DNA of 64,000 nt from Cohaesibacter celericrescens (GTDB taxonomy: Bacteria > Pseudomonadota > Alphaproteobacteria > Rhizobiales > Cohaesibacteraceae): NCBI RefSeq assembly GCF_002866925.1, contig NZ_PKUQ01000054.1, positions 1 through 64,000 on the forward strand. The letters are read 5' to 3'. The stretch's first letter is position 1. Each line of letters starts with the position of its first letter. The notes under the pieces are model-generated. The model searched no databases. It saw nothing but the letters and a program-made list of their open reading frames with translations, and was not told where the DNA came from. The translations under genes were made by a program, and so were the position numbers. Shown in pieces: positions 8,445 to 15,823 of the stretch.

Positions 8445-9508
8445 GGCCGTGCCTCTTGTTGCTTGTCGAGATTCAACATCGGCAGAATGCTGCCGGTCGT
8501 CTCATCGACTATGATCTTGGAACGGATCGCGGGCAGAACGGCCTGCATTGTCTCAATGTAAATCCGACGCTGAGTGACCTCTGGGGCTTTTTTATATTCT
8601 GCGAACAGAGAGGTGAAGCGTGCCGCGTCTCCTTCGGCTTCATTGACACGTTTTAGCCGATACCCATCCGCTTCGCGTATGCGCTGGTCCTTCTCACCTT
8701 CAGCCAGCGGAATGACTTTATTATATTCTCGTCTTGCCTCGTTTATCAGGCTTTCCTTTTCCTGCTGTGCCTGGTTCACTTCGTTGAACGAGGATTGAAC
8801 CGGACCGGGAGGATTGATATTCTTCAGCTGCACCTGATCGATGCTGATGCCCATGGCATATTTGGTTGAAAGCGCCTGCATTTTCAAAAGCGCCTCGCTT
8901 TCGATTTCCTGCCGTCCAACGGTGATGACCTCATCCACGGTCCGGTCGCCAACCACTTCGCGCATCACCGACTCCGAGACATAGCGCAGAGTTGCGCTGG
9001 GCTCGCGCACTTCAAAGAGATATTTAACCGGATCCGAGATGCGATATTGCAGCACCCATTCCACGAGCGCGGCATTGAGATCACCTGTCACCATTTCCGT
9101 CTCACGCCGTCCGTCTGTGGGGCTTTGATAGGGATCGCTGGCCCCCGGTGTTGTAAAACCGAATTCCTGCTTCAACTGGCGCTTGACTGGCACAATGGTT
9201 GCCGCGTCGATCCCGAAAGGGAGCTTGAAGTGAAGGCCCGGAGGAACTTCGGACGTATATTTCCCAAACCGCTGCATCACCGCGACTGAGTCGCTTGGAA
9301 CGGTGAAGTAGGATGACCATGCAGCCAAGATCATCAAGACGACAGCTACAGCGAAGGCCATATTACGAATTGATGGCGGGCCTCCGGGAAACATGCCGCC
9401 GAATTGTGCACTTCCCTGCCGAAACAGTGCATCTATATCACCAGTGGCGGGATTTTGCTTGGAGCCCCATGGGCCCGGATCTTCAGAGCCATTGTTATGA
9501 CTAGGCAT
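8441..9508 (-). CDS. hflK: HflK-like SPFH-domain membrane protein
   Basis: 355 aa from the ATG at 9508, which has AAGGAAATAAC before it. The longer frame to 9571 lacks a ribosome site. The Gly/Pro-rich cytosolic head (DPGPWGS, FGGMFPGGPPS) is typical of HflK. Next come a transmembrane segment (MAFAVAVVLMILAAW), a band-7 domain (FTVPSDSVAVMQRFGKYTSEVPPGLHFKLPF begins it) and a long coiled coil (EVNQAQQEKESLINEARREYNKVIP). It partners HflC. The first residues after the start (PSHNNGSEDPGPWG) also match the family. It is the first large gene of a minus-strand unit. Confidence 0.8.
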   Translation of the reverse strand: MPSHNNGSEDPGPWGSKQNPATGDIDALFRQGSAQFGGMFPGGPPSIRNMAFAVAVVLMILAAWSSYFTVPSDSVAVMQRFGKYTSEVPPGLHFKLPFGIDAATIVPVKRQLKQEFGFTTPGASDPYQSPTDGRRETEMVTGDLNAALVEWVLQYRISDPVKYLFEVREPSATLRYVSESVMREVVGDRTVDEVITVGRQEIESEALLKMQALSTKYAMGISIDQVQLKNINPPGPVQSSFNEVNQAQQEKESLINEARREYNKVIPLAEGEKDQRIREADGYRLKRVNEAEGDAARFTSLFAEYKKAPEVTQRRIYIETMQAVLPAIRSKIIVDETTGSILPMLNLDKQQEARP

Positions 9509-9622
9509 GTTATTTCCTTTTATGGTGAGGTTTTGAGGGATGTCTGTGCCCATGATGTTGGTCGCAGCCACACATCCCTCAGCGAAGGGGTCCCAGAATT
9601 GGCATTCCTAGAATCTGGCAGC

Positions 9623-9766
9623 CTAAGCTTTGGATTTTTTGGCAGTCGGTAAAGCCTCTTTAGCCTCGGCATCGGATGTCTTGGGTTTGTCAGTTTGCTT
9701 CGCCGCCTCGTCTTGTTGCAGCTTTGTTGTTGCGGCAGCTCTGGTGGTCAGGTCCTTGAAAGACAT
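9623..9766 (-). CDS. Small Ala/Lys-rich protein, 47 aa
   Basis: A compact ORF starting MSFKDLTTRAAATTK, preceded by AGAGGAAC at good spacing. It is rich in Ala, Lys, Thr and Asp/Glu, with no hydrophobic segment, and is probably disordered or helical. It lies 114 bases upstream of hflK on the same strand and may be its first cistron. I recall similar short proteins in rhizobial accessory regions but cannot name a function. Confidence 0.5.
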   Translation of the reverse strand: MSFKDLTTRAAATTKLQQDEAAKQTDKPKTSDAEAKEALPTAKKSKA

Positions 9767-10175
9767 TTGGAGTTCCTCTGATTGTTTGTTTCAGATTTTG
9801 AATTAGATCATGGTGTTTGGCTCGAAGGTTTGTGTGGGCGGTATATCTTCGGCACACCCACTAATATGCGCGCAATCAACAGCGTCTTGTTGCGAGGGGC
9901 AAAGACACTCAACTGACCGGAGAGATAACCCTCCAACCATGCCAAAAGGTCTCGGCAGCGAATGACTCTCGCTCTCCGATGTTGTTCAAATGACTAGGGC
10001 AGTGGCACGCCGGAATGCTCAGACAGCGGCAACCGCAAACACTGGGGCGTGAAACGAGACAGGCCCTGCGCCACGCCTCAGTTTGTAACGCTTGGTCACC
10101 CTAGGATCACTGAAGCGAGTTTTTCGTGTTCAATCTACCGACGACCATCGGGGGAGGACCTAGGGAGCTTTGAGA
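9767..10175. other. Intergenic stretch
   Basis: About 400 bases between the 47-aa gene and the DUF1488 gene. I see no gene and no clear promoter; it presumably contains the promoter for the minus-strand hflKC unit. Confidence 0.4.
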
Positions 10176-10442
10176 TTAGATGCCGGAGTTTGGACCCAAG
10201 GTGTAATATGATTTCTTTGTTCGTTTGTAATTGCGCACTGCGGCGTCTTGAATGCGCGACCGCAAACGTTCGAAGGCTTGCCCGTAGCTAATATCCTGGC
10301 CATCTTTTCCCCCCATGAGTTGATCAATGGTGTCCGAGGACATGGTAAAGCGGATCTCCAATACACCATCGTATCCAGAAAACCGAATAGTCCCGGTATC
10401 TTCATCGATATTGCAAGTTTGATTTGGAAAGGCTAACACCAT
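10176..10442 (-). CDS. DUF1488 family protein
   Basis: 88 aa starting MVLAFPNQTCNID. The family pattern is visible: LxFPN at the N-terminus, then a FSGYDGVLEIRFTM strand, and the C-terminal FERLRSRIQDAAVRNYKRTKKSYYTL (family style: F...R..I...A...Y.R..K.SY.L). Function is unknown. The gene is frequent in Hyphomicrobiales, often near stress genes. A start 24 bases upstream (10466) is possible, but the FPN motif normally follows the initiator directly. It overlaps the preceding ORF by 10 bases. Confidence 0.65.
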   Translation of the reverse strand: MVLAFPNQTCNIDEDTGTIRFSGYDGVLEIRFTMSSDTIDQLMGGKDGQDISYGQAFERLRSRIQDAAVRNYKRTKKSYYTLGPNSGI

Positions 10443-10630
10443 GGCGCGGCATGGCTGGCAAACCATCTCCCGAAACTGGATCCTGAGCTCATCTTGGCTA
10501 CCAGAGACATCTTAATGTTCTGATGAAAACAGCTGTTCTTGTTGACTGGCGCGAGGACTTTTCCCTTCTTGCCGCAATGAAGCGCAGATCTCGCTTTTCC
10601 TTGGCAGAGTTCGTCAAGTATTTTCGACAT
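10433..10630 (-). CDS. Possible small protein, 65 aa
   Basis: An open frame with GGGGAT before the ATG, lying between two small genes of the same strand. Composition is Lys/Ser/Cys rich with no family recognised. Its end overlaps the DUF1488 start. In another frame the same DNA reads DELRIQFREM leading into DUF1488, so it could also be the frameshifted upstream part of that region. Confidence 0.3.
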   Translation of the reverse strand: MSKILDELCQGKARSALHCGKKGKVLAPVNKNSCFHQNIKMSLVAKMSSGSSFGRWFASHAAPWC

Positions 10631-10651
10631 AAATATCCCCGATGTTAAAAA

Positions 10652-10876
10652 TTATTCTTCAATGCGGACGAGACCGCTGCCCAGTTCGACTCGTTCATGG
10701 TCAAGCCTGTTGTTTCTAATTCTGTACAGGGAACGCCCTTCAGAATTGGGAAGTTTGAGCAGGATTTTGAAACTTTTGGGCGTTGCGGGAGACAAACCTT
10801 CTCTGGATTTAAGAGAAACTGTGTCCCCTAACTGGAATTCTGTCTTGGGCATTGAAGCAAGCTTTCGATCTTTCAT
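10652..10876 (-). CDS. Small hypothetical protein, 74 aa
   Basis: Starts at the ATG at 10876, which overlaps the upstream stop as ATGA, a sign of translational coupling. The sequence suggests a small beta-rich fold (FQLGDTVSLKSREG ... FKILLKLPNSEGRSLYRIRN ... ERVELGSGLVRIEE), similar in style to short rhizobial proteins of unknown role. It is the second gene in a minus-strand set of small genes. Confidence 0.55.
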   Translation of the reverse strand: MKDRKLASMPKTEFQLGDTVSLKSREGLSPATPKSFKILLKLPNSEGRSLYRIRNNRLDHERVELGSGLVRIEE

Positions 10877-11127
10877 CTGTCCCACTCTATAATTGCAGTT
10901 AGTTCATCGGAAGCGATTGCATGCCGTTCTATTTGTGTTTTGGATGTCCCGATGGAAGGAATGTCTATGAATGTTCCTGTGCGCCGATAAGCCAACCATG
11001 AAACGCCTTCAATCAACTCGTCTTCCTGCGAAATGGTGTAGTCACCCGGCGGGCATACCTGTTTTGTTTCAGGAAGCATGAACTCGTGGTTTATATGAAT
11101 GACTGATGTTATTATTTTGTTTTCCAT
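10873..11127 (-). CDS. Small hypothetical protein, 84 aa (rhizobial conserved type)
   Basis: A very good ribosome site (GGGAGG, 5 bases from ATG). The pattern FMLPETKQVCPPGDYTISQEDELIEGVSWLAYRR is one I recognise from many short rhizobial proteins (F.L......PAG.Y.V..EEE....S..A.RR), whose function is unknown. It begins the group of small genes that runs down to DUF1488. No membrane segment is seen. Confidence 0.6.
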   Translation of the reverse strand: MENKIITSVIHINHEFMLPETKQVCPPGDYTISQEDELIEGVSWLAYRRTGTFIDIPSIGTSKTQIERHAIASDELTAIIEWDR

Positions 11128-11845
11128 ATGTTCCTCCCGTAATTGCGTGTAATGCTAACTCGACACCCTATTTGTATTATTGAAAAATTAAACGGCCTGA
11201 TTGGATCTACTCAGTTCGAATAGACCGTGACGGTATCGCCGCAGTAAAAGAAATAAGAGCAAGGATGGCGGGATTGAACGCACGTCGCCAAAGGATCTTG
11301 GTGAAAGGCATTATGCATTCCAATTGGGGTTTATTGAGGGCTCTGTTGCAAAGATTCCAAAGTTTTTGAGGAATTGTTGTATTTATTAGGCGTAGAGATG
11401 AGCTGTGACTTTAAGTAACGTCATTTTCAGGGTGAACAAATATTTAGCCTTTTTATTGGTATTGAGGTGCCCCTAGTTTCCCAGACACCCGCTGTGATTG
11501 TTTTCATAGTCAACCGGCGACAGCATTATTTGTAGAAGTTCAGACTTGATCTGACAGTTTCCACCCTCTATCGCCGTTGGCACCTGATCGGTCTAATCAA
11601 CACCACGCTTGTCTGCAGCGCCGATATAGGCACTGAAGCGCAAGCTGACTATGAGACCCATGTCACACGACCACAGGCATTGATCTGAGAGCTGGTGGCA
11701 CACCCGTCATCGGGCTTTTAACAGGCCCCGAGCGTGACCGGTTCAACGTCATCTGCGCTGACCGTAAGTTGGACGGCACCACACGCGCTGTTCGGGGAGT
11801 GCAGTCTGCCGGTCCGTTTATCAAAGCAATTAGCATTACCCCAAA
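11128..11845. other. Decayed mobile DNA
   Basis: About 700 bases with no intact gene. It contains a possible IS3-type transposase tail (11473-11526, minus) and probably the unrecognisable N-terminal part of the integrase pseudogene that becomes readable at 11846. Confidence 0.5.
11473..11526 (-). pseudogene. Possible IS3-family transposase C-terminal fragment
   Basis: An 18-codon stretch starting MLSPVDYENN resembles the LSPxxYE segment near the C-terminus of IS3-family OrfB transposases. Only this fragment is readable, and stops precede it. The match is short, so the call is weak. Confidence 0.3.
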
Positions 11846-12440
11846 GGCGTGACGAGGTTTAAAGAAAATCCGGACGGTTATCACACATGGACTGACTTCG
11901 AGATTGACAGGTTCGAAACACACCATGACAAAGGATCTACTGCTGTGATGGCCCTTAACCTCATGTTGTACACTGGAGCATCCCGTTAGGATGTCGCCAG
12001 AATTGGATGGCAGAACATTCGCAACAACAGGATCTCATACAGTAGGGGTAAAACTGGCCAGCTTGTCGACTTGCCCATCTTACTAGGCTTGTACGAAGCG
12101 ACGGCCAACATGCCGCGCAACCAAATGCAATTCATCGGCCAAGAAAAGTCTGAAGGCGGGGGGGATACAACAGAATCATTTGGTAATTGGTTTGCTGATC
12201 GATGCACCGATGCAGGCGTGCCTGGCCGAGTTCATGGATTGAGAAAAGTTGGTGCAACGAGATTGGCCGATTCTGGGGCAACCGAATTCGAAGTCATGGC
12301 CTATTTGGGACACCGAACACAGCAAGAAGCGAAAATATGTTAAGAAAGCGAACTGGGCTAGGTTGGGAGATAGTGGCATGGCCAAGTTCGAAAACTTGTC
12401 CAACCCTGCCAATAGGTTGGACAAAAGCCCTCGCAACTAG
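11846..12440 (+). pseudogene. Tyrosine recombinase (phage-type integrase) pseudogene
   Basis: Reading from GVTRFKENPDGYHTWTDFEI (11846 on), the catalytic domain of a tyrosine integrase is clear: LMLYTGASR then DVARIGWQNIR, FGNWFADRCTDAGVP, HGLRKVGATRLADSGA, MAYLGHRT, and finally KYVKKANWARLGDSG...NRLDKS. It is broken three ways. An in-frame TAG at 11987-11989 replaces a residue after TGASR. The first catalytic Arg of the TGxR box is a Ser. An extra A in the run at 12332-12335 shifts the last 35 codons, including the Tyr, out of frame. Its end lies 28 bases from the 3' end of tRNA-Glu, the classic integration position. Confidence 0.85.
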
Positions 12441-12459
12441 TTAAGTTGCAAGGGCTTTT
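12423..12459. terminator. Terminator after tRNA-Glu / integrase end
   Basis: Stem aaaagccctcgcaact (12423-12438) with agttgcaagggctttt (12444-12459), flanked by A and T runs on both strands. It can end the tRNA transcript (minus). The integrase stop codon lies inside the hairpin. Confidence 0.75.
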
Positions 12460-12468
12460 AGTAACCAA

Positions 12469-12543
12469 TGGCATGCCCTACGGGACTCGAACCCGTGTTA
12501 CCGCCGTGAAAGGGCAGCGTCCTAACCGCTAGACGAAGGGCAC
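12469..12543 (-). tRNA. tRNA-Glu (anticodon TTC)
   Basis: 75 nt including an encoded CCA. The acceptor stem GTGCCCT pairs with AGGGCAT. The anticodon stem-loop is CTGCC-CTTTCAC-GGCGG with TTC as anticodon, and the T arm is ACGGG-TTCGAGT-CCCGT. All arms fold by eye. The 3' end faces the dead integrase, so this gene was probably the attachment site of a former element. Confidence 0.95.
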
Positions 12544-12561
12544 TCGCTATTGGTGAAGCGG

Positions 12562-12590
12562 TTTATAGGAAGCTTTAGAACAAAGCGCAA
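12562..12590 (-). promoter_or_regulatory. Promoter of tRNA-Glu
   Basis: On the minus strand TTGCGC (12590-12585) and TATAAA (12567-12562) are separated by 17 bases, about 19 bases before the tRNA 5' end. This is a good sigma-70-type match. Confidence 0.65.
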
Positions 12591-12618
12591 GGGCGGTTTT
12601 TATTGAAACTGTGAATTA

Positions 12619-12993
12619 TCAGTCCGCCTGTGGAATAAATTCGATCCGACGCGATACAGAGCCTGTTTTCTTATCGATTTTGAGAACAGACGTCATGCCC
12701 TTTCCATCCACTAACAAAAAGACCTCACCATTCTCGACAATCATGCTGCGCACGGTTTCACCCGAATTCAACATGTGTGTAATCGGAACTATTTCCAGTT
12801 CCGCAACAGCAGGACTTTCCTTCTTGTTCACGCTCTTGTAGATAAGGACCCCAACGATGGACGAAATGCCCAAAACCATGATCATGAGCGACCAGAAAAC
12901 CATCTTGCGCATTTTGCGCTGCATTTCCAGCATCTCTGGGCTCTGAAAAGGATCGTCGCCAGCCGGTTGCTGATCGATAGATTGTTGAACCAT
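12619..12993 (-). CDS. DUF6476-like single-pass membrane protein
   Basis: 124 aa from the ATG at 12993 (AGGTG lies upstream). A cytosolic N-terminus with a basic stretch (MQRKMRKM) precedes one transmembrane helix (VFWSLMIMVLGISSIVGVLIY, about 38-58). The periplasmic domain has short beta strands (SGETVRSMIVENGEVFLLVDGKG, VLKIDKKTGSVSRRIEF). Small anchored proteins of this kind are encoded divergently from an RluA-type gene in many alphaproteobacteria. Its start codon shares two bases with the start codon of rluD on the other strand. Confidence 0.6.
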   Translation of the reverse strand: MVQQSIDQQPAGDDPFQSPEMLEMQRKMRKMVFWSLMIMVLGISSIVGVLIYKSVNKKESPAVAELEIVPITHMLNSGETVRSMIVENGEVFLLVDGKGMTSVLKIDKKTGSVSRRIEFIPQAD

Positions 12994-14014
12994 GTCTGCA
13001 CCTAACGTAGAAGATGAAATCCTGAATTTCGAAGTCGATGAATACGAGATTGGCAAACGTCTTGATGCGTTGATCGCAGCCAAGGACGGTCGATACTCCC
13101 GCTCTCGCTTCAAAGTTCTGATCAAGGAAGGCCAGGTAACCCTTGCCTCCGGAGATCAGCCAGAGCGGACGATAGAGGAGCCAAATCACAGGGTCAATGT
13201 AGGAGATCGTATCAAAGTCACATTGCCCCCCCCTGAAGACCCCGTCCCCAAAGGGCAGGATATTCCGCTAGAAGTAGTTTTCGAAGACGACCATTTGATT
13301 GTCATCAACAAACCCACCGGTCTTGTTGTGCACCCTGCCGTCGGCAACTGGTCTGGCACTTTGGTCAACGCTCTCATCCATCATTGCGGCGATTCTCTGT
13401 CCGGCATAGGCGGCGTTCGCCGCCCAGGTATTGTGCACAGACTGGACAAGGAAACATCGGGTCTTTTGGTTGTTGCCAAGACGGATGCTGCCCACAAGGG
13501 TCTGTCAGAACAATTTGCAGATCACGGCCGCACAGGTCCGCTGGTGCGTGCCTATCAGGCTCTGGTCTGGGGGGCGCTGAGCAAACGCAAGGGAACCATC
13601 GACACCCAGATAGGTCGCTCCCAACACAATAGATTGAGGCAAAAAGTCCTCAAAGAAGGCGGTAGACAAGCGATCACTCACTATCAAGTCATGGAAGAAT
13701 TTGGCACTGACGGCGATGTTTGTGCAACACGGGTTGAGTGCCGTTTGGAAACCGGCCGCACACACCAGATTCGCGTGCACATGGCCCATATTGGCCATCC
13801 GTTGATCGGCGATCCTGAATATGGTCAAGGGTTTAAGTCAAAGCTCAACACGTTGCCGGAAGATCTGGCCCGCAATATCGAGAAAAGAAAACGCCAAGCA
13901 CTGCATGCAGGTTTACTCGGCTTTGCGCACCCGGTCACGGGTGAAGAGCTGGTTTTTGAGAGCGAAATGCCCAAAGATCTGATGAAAATAATGGAAGCTT
14001 TACAAAAAATGTAA
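12992..14014 (+). CDS. rluD: RluA-family 23S rRNA pseudouridine synthase (RluD-like)
   Basis: 340 aa. An S4 RNA-binding domain (about 20-80: IGKRLDALIAAKDGRYSRSRFKVLI...) is followed by the pseudouridine synthase domain with the catalytic motif HRLDKETSG (Asp about 152) and RTHQIRVH near 250. RluD converts uridines in helix 69 of 23S rRNA, and the exact target here is inferred from family. No good ribosome site precedes the start, and upstream DNA is already the coding start of the opposite gene, so the mRNA may be leaderless or nearly so. Confidence 0.85.
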   Translation: MSAPNVEDEILNFEVDEYEIGKRLDALIAAKDGRYSRSRFKVLIKEGQVTLASGDQPERTIEEPNHRVNVGDRIKVTLPPPEDPVPKGQDIPLEVVFEDDHLIVINKPTGLVVHPAVGNWSGTLVNALIHHCGDSLSGIGGVRRPGIVHRLDKETSGLLVVAKTDAAHKGLSEQFADHGRTGPLVRAYQALVWGALSKRKGTIDTQIGRSQHNRLRQKVLKEGGRQAITHYQVMEEFGTDGDVCATRVECRLETGRTHQIRVHMAHIGHPLIGDPEYGQGFKSKLNTLPEDLARNIEKRKRQALHAGLLGFAHPVTGEELVFESEMPKDLMKIMEALQKM

Positions 14015-14135
14015 TCAAAATGGCAAGTTGGCCCTGTAATTGCCAAATTTATTTCTATATTCAAGAGACCCGCAGGCCAGTTGTGGCTGCGAAATTTGTC
14101 CTGCCTTATTGGGGGATATGAGGAAGTAACATATT

Positions 14136-15026
14136 ATGGCAAAAGATTCTGGCAATATTCCAGTTCTCTCCAATTCAGGAGAAGGGCTCAGCAGATATTT
14201 AAGTGAGATCCGTCGGTTTCCAATGCTGGAGCCACAAGAAGAATATATGTTGGCTAAGCGCTATGTAGAACATGACGACAAGAAGGCTGCACACAAGATG
14301 GTCACCAGCCATTTGCGCCTCGTCGCCAAAATCGCCATGGGCTATCGCGGGTATGGATTGCCTGTCGGGGAAGTTGTCTCTGAGGGCAATGTGGGCCTGA
14401 TGCAAGCCGTCAAACGGTTTGATCCAGAAAAAGGTTTCCGCCTTGCCACCTATGCCATGTGGTGGATTCGCGCCTCTATTCAGGAATATATCCTTCGCTC
14501 ATGGTCCCTAGTCAAAATGGGCACGACGGCCAACCAGAAACGCCTTTTCTTCAACTTGCGTAAAGTAAAGGGCCAAATTCAGGCTCTTGAAGACGGCGAC
14601 CTAAAGCCAGATCAAGTGGATTATATCGCAGAGAAGCTTGGTGTTTCCAACGAAGAAGTCATCTCCATGAACCGTCGCCTGTCGGGTGATTCTTCCCTCA
14701 ATGCGCCACTGAAGGCAGACGGGGAAAGCGGGCAGTGGCAGGATTGGCTGGTCGACGATAGTGAAAGCCAAGAAACGGTTCTGGCCGATAAAGAAGAACA
14801 CAACCACCGGATGGATTTGCTGACCGATGCTATGAACATTCTCAACGAGCGTGAGCGCCGGATTTTCGAAGCAAGACGCTTAACTGAAAAGCCCATTACG
14901 CTTGAAGAATTGTCAGAAGAATTTAACGTCAGCCGCGAGCGCATCAGGCAGATCGAAGTACGGGCTTTTGAAAAAGTTCAAAAGGAAGTCCAGACAGCTG
15001 CCGCCAAAGCACTCGGCAATCACTAG
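14136..15026 (+). CDS. rpoH: RNA polymerase heat-shock sigma factor RpoH (sigma-32)
   Basis: 296 aa, normal length. Region 2 is clear (GYGLPVGEVVSEGNVGLMQAVKRFDPEKGFRLATYAMWWIRASIQEYILRSWS), followed by the RpoH-specific box QKRLFFNLRKVKGQ near 135, and region 4 with a helix-turn-helix (LEELSEEFNVSRERIRQIEVRAFEKVQ). It directs transcription of chaperone and protease genes such as ftsH. It follows rluD in the same direction with a 120-base gap that could hold its own promoter. Confidence 0.93.
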   Translation: MAKDSGNIPVLSNSGEGLSRYLSEIRRFPMLEPQEEYMLAKRYVEHDDKKAAHKMVTSHLRLVAKIAMGYRGYGLPVGEVVSEGNVGLMQAVKRFDPEKGFRLATYAMWWIRASIQEYILRSWSLVKMGTTANQKRLFFNLRKVKGQIQALEDGDLKPDQVDYIAEKLGVSNEEVISMNRRLSGDSSLNAPLKADGESGQWQDWLVDDSESQETVLADKEEHNHRMDLLTDAMNILNERERRIFEARRLTEKPITLEELSEEFNVSRERIRQIEVRAFEKVQKEVQTAAAKALGNH

Positions 15027-15140
15027 CGGTTTGAAACCTCAATTTCAAACCACCAACAACGATCATTGGTAGGATAAGATGTCCTGCGGTAGAGTGGACG
15101 GCAGCGACTGATTTGGTCATTACTGCATCGGGTGTAGTGT

Positions 15141-15776
15141 ATGGGTCGAGCGAGAACTTTTGACGATCTAGACATCCTAGAGCGTGCCATGCGCCTGTTT
15201 TGGCGCAATGGCTACAACGGGACATCAATGCGCGATTTGATGGCAGAGACGGGTCTGGCCAAAGCCAGCATTTACAATGCCTATGGAAACAAAAAAGATC
15301 TGTTTCACTGCGCCCTGAACCATTATATCGACAAAAAACAACCCAAATCTTTGCAACTATTGACACAGGGCAGTGGACGCGATGGCTTGGAATCCTATTT
15401 TTCCAACATATTGCGCGTAACGATCGAAAACCACCAAACGCCGGGCTGTCTTTTGGTCAATACGGCAACAGAGCAGGGCATTCATGACGAAGCAATGCGC
15501 AGTATCGTCGAACGGGGCATGGAACGCGCTGAGAAGCACCTAGCCCTGACCATTGAAAGAGGCGTTGCAGACGGATCTATTGATCCTGAAACGCATCCAG
15601 AAACCGCAGCGCTCTGTTTGATCGCAACAATATTGGGTATCCGCGTCATGGCACGCAAGAGAGCCGATCCGTCAAAGGTTGAGACACTGATAAAAGCAAA
15701 CCTCGACAAACACGCGCCGCGACACAAGCCTGCCGATGGCAGAAAACTCACTTTTCAGGTTTATGAAACCCGTTAG
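15141..15776 (+). CDS. TetR/AcrR-family transcriptional regulator
   Basis: 211 aa. The N-terminal DNA-binding domain is typical: ILERAMRLFWRNGYNGTSMRDLMAETGLAKASIYNAYGNKKDLF, with the helix-turn-helix at about 30-50. The C-terminal ligand domain (TIENHQTPGCLLVNTATEQG) resembles regulators of the YxaF/LmrA C-terminal type. The ligand and target are unknown and no adjacent transporter is divergently placed. Confidence 0.8.
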   Translation: MGRARTFDDLDILERAMRLFWRNGYNGTSMRDLMAETGLAKASIYNAYGNKKDLFHCALNHYIDKKQPKSLQLLTQGSGRDGLESYFSNILRVTIENHQTPGCLLVNTATEQGIHDEAMRSIVERGMERAEKHLALTIERGVADGSIDPETHPETAALCLIATILGIRVMARKRADPSKVETLIKANLDKHAPRHKPADGRKLTFQVYETR

Positions 15777-15823
15777 GTAGACAAGCGCACAAAATCAACG
15801 CCCCGCGTCTACCAAACAATGCG

